5,667 nt of DNA, taken from assembly GCA_037444775.1 (NCBI GenBank), contig JBBILU010000057.1, forward strand, positions 1 through 5,667, written 5' to 3'. Origin of the DNA: JBBILU01 sp037444775 (GTDB taxonomy: Bacteria > Patescibacteriota > Gracilibacteria > BD1-5 > UBA6164). A program made the translations under genes and the position numbers. Below are positions 1-5,667 of this stretch, one piece after another (position 1 is the first letter of the stretch; each line of letters opens with the position of its first letter). Under the pieces are notes generated by a model. It did not search any database. It saw only the letters and a list, made by a program, of their open reading frames with translations, and was not told the origin of the DNA.

Positions 1-1822
1 ACATTGATTTTTGAGAGTTTTGGACTTTATAGAAATTCATCAAATCAGAAATTCTTTTTTCTAAAATCTCTGTGAAATTATTTTGTAAAACTACTTTCAA
101 AGAAGTATCTATACTACAATCTTTATTTTGTAAAACAGTTTTTTCATAACTTGTTTTTAGATATCTATTTGATTTGTTTCAAGAAATTGATGTAAAAACT
201 GGATAATTGAAATCAATTGTGTCAGGTTTTATGAAATCTCAATTAAGTCATAAATTATTTAGCAATTCCCTTTCTTTTCTATTGAAATTATAAAAAATTA
301 ATTCTTTATTTTTAACTTCCTCTATCACTAAATTTAAATATTTGAAATAATTTTCTGTTTTTCATATTAATTTGCTTTTTAATTCTTCTGAAAAATCAAA
401 AAGAACTTGTTTTGGTGTTCACATTGTACCTTTTTTTGAAACTTTTCACTCTACTAATATACTCATCAATTCTGAAAAATTGTCTTTTGTAACATTATTA
501 CTAAGTGTTTTTGAATAAAAAGATCAATTTATTTCTATTAATTTGGAAATAGAATTGAGATTTAAATAGATTATTCAATCTATATTATATCAAGCTTTTT
601 CTAGAAAAAATTTTATTTTATCTGAGCTGTCAGAAACTTTTATAAAATAATTTGAATCTCTAAGTCATAAATAAGTTGTTAATTTATTTAATCATTCAGG
701 AGCTAGTTCTTTTTCGTAAGATTCAGTTTTTAATTTCCATTCATAAAAATATACATCGTTTTTATCAAAGTTTTTTACTTGTCATCTAAAAATATCCATA
801 ATTCACATACTTCACATAAAACCTCAAAGAGGTCTTATTTCATCATTATTTTGAAAAACTACTAAATAATTTTTTCTTCTTGAGTGTCATAATATATCTA
901 ATATTGTTTCAAAATTTGAGTTAAAATTATGTACAAAATTTTTGTATTCTAATAGTTTAGTTTTCAAATTCTCAGCTTTTTTTGTTAAAATTTTATCTGA
1001 GAAATTGAGTTTGCTTATATTTTCATATATTTTGTTTATAGAATTTTCTATAAGTAAAAATCTTTGTTTTTGGTTTTCTAATAATTGAGAAAACATAATA
1101 TTATCAATTCCCTTTTTCTTTATTAAGTTTTTTGTTTCAAATAATAAATTATTTAATTCTGTTAATAATTTCGTTGCTTCCCTTCAAGAATATATCAAGT
1201 TTGAGGCATTTTCTACTTCTTGAATAGGGATAATCTTAAAAGGAGTTAATAAAATATTTGCTAGAACAAAGTCAAATCTAGCACTGGTTATAATTTCTTT
1301 ATTTTTTTCACCAGATGAAAAATTTTCTTTTAAAGAAATTATTTTATTAAATCAAGAATTCGTTAAATTTTCAATTGCTATTTTATTTAAATATCATAAT
1401 AAAAATATAACACATATTATTGCAAAATTTATAAAAACTTTGTATTTTGAACGTCTATATATTTCAATTATAGATTTACTTTTTACATTATTTGTTTTAA
1501 ATACTTTGTTTTTTGTATTTAATTTTCTTTTATGAAGAACTTGTTTCTTTTTTTCTATATTTTTTTTATTTGGATCTAAATTTATATCTTTTAATTTCTT
1601 TTTTTTGTTTTGTGATAAACTTTCTATCTGTAACTTTTTAATGTTTTTCAGTTTTATTTTTTTATTTCGTATGATAGTTATTATTTTTCATCTTGTTCAC
1701 AAAAAAAGATCTAAAGAATTTTTATTTCTTAGAGCTTCTTCTGTTCATAAATTTTGTTCACTGTAAAAAGATTTTATATTTACATCTTTCTTGAGATTTG
1801 TTCTAATATCAGTTATTTTCAT
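1..1822 (-). CDS. DUF4012 domain membrane-anchored protein, partial (C-terminus beyond left edge)
   Basis: Read with UGA as Gly, this is an uninterrupted frame of 607 residues that leaves the window at its left edge. Residues 1-128 are very Lys/Asn-rich and probably cytoplasmic. One hydrophobic segment at about 129-145 (VFINFAIICVIFLLGY) looks like a membrane anchor. A helical, partly coiled-coil-like stretch follows at about 200-310. The DUF4012 signature comes next: NNDEIRPLGGFMGS, with RPLGGF at 330-335, and AGYNIDGI at 410-417. Several of these glycines, including G333, are TGA. DUF4012 proteins are known as single-pass, mostly extracytoplasmic proteins of unknown biochemical role, common in CPR bacteria and Actinobacteria. 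The ATG at 1822 is preferred because an in-frame TAA lies two codons upstream. The start is 17 nt past the dnaA stop on the same strand, so co-transcription is likely. The family call is firm; the function is unknown. Confidence 0.85.
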
Positions 1823-1839
1823 ATCTTAGTAAAATTACT

Positions 1840-3240
1840 TTACAAACCTATTCATTCTTTTATAGAATTTACTTCATACAAAAGCTTTTGATCTTTTTGG
1901 AGAATTTTGCCTAATTTATTACAAGAATATAAAACAGCTGCATGATTTCTTCAATCAAATATATTTCCTATTCTCTCATAAGTGTAATTCATTTTTGTTT
2001 TCAATAAGTACATTGAAACTTGTCTTGGAATCATAAATTCTTTTTTTCTATTTGCTCAAATAATTCATTCTTTTTCAATTCAAAAATGTCTAGAAACAGC
2101 ATCAAGTATGTCTTCGTAACTTTTAATTGTAGGTTTGTCTTGAGTTGTTTTTTTATTAGCTCATAACAAATCAGTTGTATAACTTAATTGTTTTAGTTTT
2201 GTCGCTATCCTATTTAGGCTAGGAGTTTGAGAAGTTAATTCATATTCTGCTATCATTTGATTTAGAACTCATTCTAATTCACGAATATTTTGAGTTACAT
2301 TAGTAGCAATAAATTCAGCAACATCGTGAGGTAATAAAAATTCTTTTTCTCTAGCTTTTTCTTGAATAATAGCTAATCTTGTTTCAAAATCTGGTTTTCC
2401 AATATCAACGGTAATTCCCCATTCAAACCTGCTTCTTAATCTAGGTTCTAATTCTGTTAACTCTTTCGGTGCCCTATCTCAGCTGATAACTATTTGTTTA
2501 TTTTGTTCATATAACAAGTTAAAAATATTATACAATTCGTTTTGAGTTTGTTCCTTGTTAGATAAAAATTGAACATCATCGATAATTAAAGTATCAATTT
2601 CTTTATATTTTTCTCTAAGTCTTTCTACACTTCTTTTTTTAACTGCCGCAACATATTCTGTAATAAATTTATCTGCTGTTGTATATACAACTTTTTTTCA
2701 TTTAAACTTTTTTAAAATTTCGTTTCAAGTTGCTTGAAGTAAGTGAGTTTTTCAAAGTCAAACATCTCAATAAATATATAATGGATTATATGATTTTCAA
2801 GGTTTTCTAGAAACAGCTTCACAAGCAGAAAAAGCAAGTTGATTATCAGCTCAAACTACGAATTTCGATAAAGAATATCTTTCATTCATACTATTTTTGC
2901 TATCATCACTATTTTCTTTTACTTTTACTGTTTTATCTAAATCATTTGCAAATTTTTTACAGTCTATAACAGAAGAATTTGTTGTGTTTTCAATATTTTT
3001 ATCTATAACAAATTCTATCCTTTCTACTTCTTTAATTTCTTTTTGAGTTGCTGCTAAAATTTGTTTTGGGAATTTTGCCTCCAAATTATTTTTCATAAAG
3101 CTTGATTCTACTCAAAAAATCAAAGTTCCATTATTAATGCTCAAAATAGACATTTTTCTAAAATATACAAGAAAATCTTGTTTTTTGATTGTTTTTGTAA
3201 TATTATCTAAAATATTTTTTAATTTGTAAATATTTTCCAT
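1840..3240 (-). CDS. dnaA: Chromosomal replication initiator protein DnaA
   Basis: DnaA is the AAA+ ATPase that binds DnaA boxes, melts the origin and loads the helicase. The frame is complete at 466 residues (E. coli DnaA has 467) when TGA is Gly; 16 TGA codons are read through. Domain I covers about 1-80, a Lys/Asn/Ser-rich linker about 81-118, and the AAA+ domain starts near 119 (NERYSLSKFVVGADN). Walker A is GDVGLGKTH at 158-166, where G158, G161 and G163 are all TGA. Walker B is LIIDDVQFL with DD at 221-222. The conserved LEPRLRSRFEWG box is at 264-275, with Trp274 encoded by TGG. The domain IV signature FDGRNHAAVLYSCNKLG is at 428-444 and should contact the DnaA box. The stop is TAA. 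The ATG at 3240 gives a normal domain I; no Shine-Dalgarno sequence precedes it. The 247-nt gap upstream carries a plausible promoter and inverted repeats. The DUF4012 gene follows after 17 nt. Confidence 0.97.
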
Positions 3241-3290
3241 AACTAAATTTATTTAAAAAATAATTTTTTCTCGAAAAATTTATATTTAGT

Positions 3291-3318
3291 AATTTAGTGA
3301 AAAAAACTTATTAGTCAA
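3291..3318 (-). promoter_or_regulatory. Candidate dnaA promoter
   Basis: On the minus strand, TTGACT (3313-3318) matches the -35 consensus at five of six positions. A 16-nt spacer separates it from TAAATT (3291-3296), which matches the -10 consensus at four of six. Transcription would begin near 3284 and leave a leader of about 44 nt before the dnaA ATG. In such AT-rich sequence, -10 matches arise easily by chance; the -35 match is the more informative half. Confidence 0.4.
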
Positions 3319-3327
3319 AGTTATATT

Positions 3328-3366
3328 TGTGCTTGACTGTAATTTGTGTTTAAAAAATGTGAACAT
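3328..3366 (-). promoter_or_regulatory. Cluster of weak DnaA-box-like sites
   Basis: Three same-orientation 9-mers lie within 39 nt. Compared with the DnaA box TTATNCACA on the minus strand, 3345-3353 reads TTAAACACA (one mismatch), 3358-3366 reads ATGTTCACA (two mismatches) and 3328-3336 reads TCAAGCACA (two mismatches). All three keep the CACA end. Clustering and orientation next to dnaA are suggestive, but the sites are degenerate and the background is AT-rich. Confidence 0.3.
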
Positions 3367-3397
3367 CTTTCTTTTTTGCTTTGTTAATAATAGGAAT

Positions 3398-3456
3398 AAA
3401 AAGTTTTTAACAATTTTTATAAAATGTAAGTCAAGTTTTTTTGTTAAAAACTTTTT
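3398..3456. repeat. 16-bp perfect inverted repeat, possible terminator or hairpin
   Basis: The arm at 3398-3413 (AAAAAGTTTTTAACAA) is the exact reverse complement of 3441-3456, with a 27-nt spacer. A second pair, 3360-3368 (TGAACATCT) and 3465-3473 (AGATGTTCA), encloses it. On the minus strand the hairpin lies 32 nt past the ATP-grasp stop codon and its 3' arm ends in CTTTTT, so it could act as a terminator for that gene. The long loop and only two G-C pairs make it an atypical terminator. It could instead be part of an origin or a protein-binding site. Confidence 0.6.
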
Positions 3457-3487
3457 GATAACATAGATGTTCAATATTATTGTACAC

Positions 3488-4405
3488 CTATGTTTTATGT
3501 TTTATAAATTCTTCTATCAAAGCTTTGGCTACATTATGAGCATCTGAAAAATTTCAAACAATATTAATTTCTATAATTTTAACTTCTCAGTTTTTTTTTA
3601 TAATTAAATCAAGTCAATAATACAATAAATTTTTAAAAACGAATTTACTAGCTTTTATTGCTTTTTTGAAAAGTTTTTTTCATAAAACTAAATCAATTTC
3701 TTCTTTTTGTCATCATAAAGCTGCATTTGCTTTGAAAGAATTTTCGTTTGTTCTTTTGATTATTTTTATAACTTTATTTCAAACTATATATATTCTGTAA
3801 TCTTCTCAAGGTTTACAATCTAATTTTTCTTGAATTAAAAGTCATTTATCTCTTTTTATGATTTTACTTTTTTTCTGAATAAAAAGATCTAAATCATCTT
3901 TGTTTTGTATAAGTTCAACTCAAGTTCAATTTCATCAAGTTAAAGTTTTTATAATAAAAGGTAAATTAATTTCTCAATTATTTAATATTTTTTTGCTTGA
4001 AATATTATTTACAAGTAAAGATTTTGGGTAATAATCTCATTTTCATTTTTTTGTAATTCTTTTAAATTGTTCTCATTTACTTTTAAATTTTAAGTTCTTA
4101 CTTGAAACGACAGATATTCATCATAATTTTTCAAAATTTTTTATAAAACTTTTTTTAATCCAAGTTCCTGAAAAATATAAAAAATCTGCTTTTACTTTTT
4201 TATTATCTATAAAAATTCATTCAGAAGTTATTTTAGTATTATTTTCTAAAGAAAATATTACATTTATATTAAAATCTTCTTTTGCAACTTTTTCTAAAGT
4301 TATAAGTTTTGTGAAGTTCTTTTTATTAACTTCACATAATTCTCCTAATAAAAATTTTTCTTTTGAATATTTAGATAAAATAAGGAGAGTATATTTATTT
4401 TTCAT
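3488..4405 (-). CDS. RimK-like ATP-grasp ligase
   Basis: This is a 305-residue protein with a TAG stop (E. coli RimK has 300 residues). ATP-grasp ligases of this family activate a carboxylate with ATP and join it to an amine; RimK adds glutamates to the C-terminus of ribosomal protein S6. The C-terminal half matches the fold: PFIIKTLTGGNGTGVELI at 149-166 is the Lys plus glycine-rich ATP loop, EDYRIYIVG is at 201-209 (D202, R204), KRTNENSFKANAALGG at 217-232 resembles the RimK 'R..frsN...GG' block, and D266, E279 and N281 (GLDL, IIEIN) fit the metal-binding residues. Many glycines are TGA, while Trp in GTWIKK is TGG. The N-terminal 148 residues are less recognisable and should set substrate choice. 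The start codon lies 6 nt past the RNase P RNA 3' end, so it is probably expressed by read-through of rnpB. LysX or another peptide ligase cannot be excluded. Confidence 0.85.
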
Positions 4406-4411
4406 AATTAT

Positions 4412-4827
4412 AAGGTAACAGTAATAAGCCGGATTATGTACTTCGGTATCAATCTATCTAGGCTTGAAATCACTAACAAGCTCGAGCTGAGTATATTTTT
4501 TAAAAACAGTAGAGAGCAATAATTTCTAAAAAATACCATTCCCATTGCACCACATAAGGTTTTCCAAATTCTTTATATTGCTATAAAGTTTCATTAGTAG
4601 CAACTCACCCCAACCCTTTATTTTGGAGGATATGGTGGATCTACACACCTAATGACTTTTCATCTTTCAGATATTAAAATCTTAGTATTGTTTCTGTGGC
4701 ACTATCTATAATTAAATTTTAATATTTATATATTTAATCTGAAGTCGTTATCTTCTATGTTTGTTCTCATGGTGTCCAGACTTTCCTCTCTTTGCAAAAG
4801 CAAACAGTAGATACCTGCTGTTACCTT
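4412..4827 (-). ncRNA. rnpB: RNase P RNA (M1-type), catalytic subunit
   Basis: This RNA is the ribozyme that cleaves the 5' leader from precursor tRNAs. The ends are set by a perfect 10-bp P1 helix: AAGGTAACAG (minus strand, 4818-4827) pairs with CTGTTACCTT (4412-4421). The first conserved block is GAGAGGAAAGTCTGGAC (4774-4790). The second, ATAGTGCCACAGAAACAATACT region, is at 4684-4705. The last, ending ATCCGGCTTAT, is near 4425-4435. The core P4 helix forms between AAGTCTGGA (4775-4783) and TCCGGCTT (4426-4433) with the usual bulged U. Relative to the common CCGGG/CCCGG core, the pairing is CUGGA/UCCGG, which is compensatory change. The length of 416 nt is slightly above the usual 350-400. 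The expected L15 loop GGU is not seen (see findings). No terminator lies between it and the ATP-grasp gene, so the 3' end probably comes from processing. Confidence 0.95.
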
Positions 4828-4833
4828 GATTGC

Positions 4834-4861
4834 ATAATAACTATTTTTTTTAATAAGTAAA
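4834..4861 (-). promoter_or_regulatory. rnpB promoter
   Basis: On the minus strand, TATTAT (4834-4839) is a good -10 box. It ends 6 nt before the predicted RNA 5' end at 4827. TTTACT (4856-4861) is a possible -35 box with a 16-nt spacer. Agreement with the independently predicted P1 helix end supports the -10 call. Confidence 0.6.
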
Positions 4862-4884
4862 TTTTGTTTTATTTATTTTTTATT

Positions 4885-4890
4885 TATAAT
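4885..4890 (+). promoter_or_regulatory. Candidate adk -10 box
   Basis: A perfect TATAAT sits 29 nt before the adk ATG, which would give a leader of about 23 nt. No strong -35 is visible; TTGTTT at 4864-4869 is a weak candidate with a 15-nt spacer. A second TATAAT at 4911-4916 is only 3 nt from the ATG and too close to make an ordinary leader. The promoter lies back to back with that of rnpB. Confidence 0.4.
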
Positions 4891-4919
4891 GCAGAATATT
4901 ATTTTTTAATTATAATTTT

Positions 4920-5531
4920 ATGTATTTAGTTTTTATTTGAATACAAGGTTCTTGAAAATGAACACAAGCTAGATTATTAGAAGAAAAGTATGATTTTAAA
5001 TTATTTGAATCTGGTTGAGCTTTAAGAGATATTGCTAGAGAAAATACAGAACTTTGAATTACTGTAAAAAATATTATTAATAAATGAGAACATGTTTCTC
5101 CAGATATTATTGAAGATATAATGTTAGATATTATAAATAATAAATCTGAATGAAAACATTTAATTTTAGATGGTTTTGTTAGAAATGTTTGAAATAAAGA
5201 AACAGCAGACAAAATATTAAAAGATTATAAAGTAGTTTTGTTTAGTTTATCTGAAGAAAAGGCAAAAGCTAGATTATTATGAAGAATGTATAATCCTAAA
5301 ACTGGAGAAACTTTTTCAGCTGGAACTATTTTTGATCCAAAAACTTGAGATGAATTAATAAAAAGAGCTGATGATCAAGAAGAAGCAATATTACATAGAA
5401 TCAATTTGTATATAGAAAAAGCTTTACCTTTGGTTGAAGAATATAGAAAACAGTGAAATTTGATTGAAGTTAATGCTGACCAATCGGTTGAAGATGTTTT
5501 TGCTGAATTGGTTAAAAAACTTGGATTATAA
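4920..5531 (+). CDS. adk: Adenylate kinase
   Basis: Adenylate kinase converts ATP and AMP to two ADP in the cytoplasm. The frame has 203 residues and a TAA stop, and it needs TGA read as Gly at 11 positions (six further glycines use GGN). The P-loop is GIQGSGKGTQARLL at 7-20; G7, G12 and G14 are TGA, and this alone fixes the code. The AMP-binding region follows (ESGGALRDIARENTELG). The family signature appears as LILDGFVRN with D84, G85 and R88, but Val87 replaces the usual Pro of DGFPR. The LID region starts at R118 (RLLGRMYNPKTGETF), has no cysteine and so lacks the zinc site of many bacterial enzymes. It ends in KRADDQEEAI (R149, D151, D152). The length is normal for a short-LID form. The ATG at 4920 places the P-loop at the usual N-terminal position. 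No Shine-Dalgarno sequence precedes it. It is divergent from rnpB and ends at a hairpin terminator. Confidence 0.96.
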
Positions 5532-5569
5532 AAAAAATATTTGCAAAACTTATACTTTACATATAATAC

Positions 5570-5607
5570 AAAAGCTAATTTTTAATAATTAGCTTTTTAC
5601 TTTTTTT
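5570..5607 (+). terminator. Rho-independent terminator after adk
   Basis: An 11-bp perfect stem pairs AAAAGCTAATT (5570-5580) with AATTAGCTTTT (5587-5597) around a 6-nt loop. Together with ACTTTTTTT it continues into a T-run at 5601-5607. It begins 39 nt after the adk stop. The T-run is much better on the plus strand, but the stem could also serve the convergent gene to the right. Confidence 0.8.
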
Positions 5608-5667
5608 ACCCCAAAACTATTTTTCTCATTTTTTTCTCAAATTCTTCATAAGAAAATTCTTTTGCTC
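5606..5667 (-). CDS. C-terminal tail of an unidentified protein, partial (N-terminus beyond right edge)
   Basis: The last 20 complete codons before a TAA stop (5606-5608) enter from the right edge on the minus strand and read AKEFSYEEFEKKMRKIVLG, preceded by a partial codon. The composition (charged, amphipathic, no TGA) looks like a natural protein tail. The stop sits exactly where the adk terminator ends, as expected for a convergent gene. It is too short to assign a family. The other two minus frames are closed by a TAG or run into the hairpin. Confidence 0.5.
   Translation of the reverse strand, partial: AKEFSYEEFEKKMRKIVLG

Larger units (their letters stand above)
3241..3487. other. Non-coding region upstream of dnaA, possible origin region
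   Basis: This 247-nt gap lies between the ATP-grasp stop codon and the dnaA start. It is extremely AT-rich, most strongly at 3241-3312. It holds a 16-bp perfect inverted repeat, a 9-bp inverted repeat enclosing it, a 7-bp complementary pair (3332-3338 with 3429-3435), three TTGACT hexamers (plus strand at 3333; minus strand at 3313-3318 and 3429-3434) and three TGTG-type sites that weakly resemble DnaA boxes. An origin next to dnaA is common in bacteria, so this is the best candidate in the window. No site matches the consensus DnaA box exactly, so the origin call is an inference. A TTG-started reading frame at 3286-3474 crosses the repeat and contains no glycine; it is not annotated. Confidence 0.4.

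Noticed and set aside
887..3096. Short open frames at 887-1096 and 2851-3096 as separate small genes
   Set aside because: They are in-frame pieces of the DUF4012 and dnaA genes, cut only because TGA was treated as a stop.
3286..3474. 62-residue minus-strand reading frame between dnaA and the ATP-grasp gene
   Set aside because: It starts with TTG, crosses both arms of the inverted repeat, contains no glycine and has low-complexity Lys/Phe/Leu content typical of AT-rich non-coding DNA. It resembles no ribosomal protein L34 or other usual dnaA neighbour.
4910..5212. 100-residue minus-strand reading frame
   Set aside because: It is the antisense shadow of adk, whose catalytic motifs are on the plus strand.
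1..5531. Mycoplasma-type code with UGA as Trp
   Set aside because: TGA sits at catalytic glycines in four families, and TGG is used at a conserved Trp.
1..5531. Many frameshifted or decaying genes
   Set aside because: All apparent breaks are TGA codons at Gly positions; reading frames are otherwise intact and of normal length.
5540..5597. Promoter (TTTGCA / TATAAT at 5562-5567) driving a tiny RNA made of the hairpin
   Set aside because: The start would fall inside the adk terminator stem and give an RNA of about 30 nt; chance -10 matches are expected in such AT-rich sequence.

Overview
The window comes from a very AT-rich bacterium that reads UGA as glycine (translation table 25). This code is known from the candidate phyla Absconditabacteria (SR1) and Gracilibacteria (BD1-5) of the CPR/Patescibacteria. 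The assignment is direct. TGA falls on invariant glycines of the adenylate kinase P-loop, the DnaA Walker A loop, the DnaA C-terminal signature, the ATP-grasp glycine-rich loop and the DUF4012 signature. TGG is used where DnaA has its conserved tryptophan. Read with the standard code, the genes shatter into short fragments. No rRNA, tRNA, CRISPR array, transposon or phage gene was seen.

Layout from left to right. (1) Minus strand, 1-1822: a membrane-anchored DUF4012 protein whose C-terminus runs off the left edge. (2) Minus strand, 1840-3240: complete dnaA, the replication initiator. (3) 3241-3487: a non-coding gap with a 16-bp perfect inverted repeat, a likely dnaA promoter and weak DnaA-box-like sites; it is the best place here to look for an origin. 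(4) Minus strand, 3488-4405: a RimK-like ATP-grasp ligase. (5) Minus strand, 4412-4827: RNase P RNA (rnpB), ending only 6 nt before the ligase start codon. (6) 4828-4919: a divergent promoter region. (7) Plus strand, 4920-5531: adenylate kinase (adk), followed by a hairpin terminator. (8) Minus strand, 5606-5667: the probable C-terminal tail of a convergent gene.

rnpB, the ATP-grasp gene, dnaA and the DUF4012 gene all run leftward. rnpB has its own promoter and no visible terminator, so the ligase may be transcribed through rnpB. dnaA and the DUF4012 gene are 17 nt apart and probably form one transcript. adk runs rightward from the same short promoter region. None of the four visible start codons has a Shine-Dalgarno sequence. 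The genes are mostly housekeeping (replication initiation, tRNA maturation, nucleotide balance). The unusual points are the genetic code, the rnpB/ligase junction, the altered L15 loop of RNase P RNA, and the inverted repeats upstream of dnaA. I did not find convincing evidence of a wholly new system.
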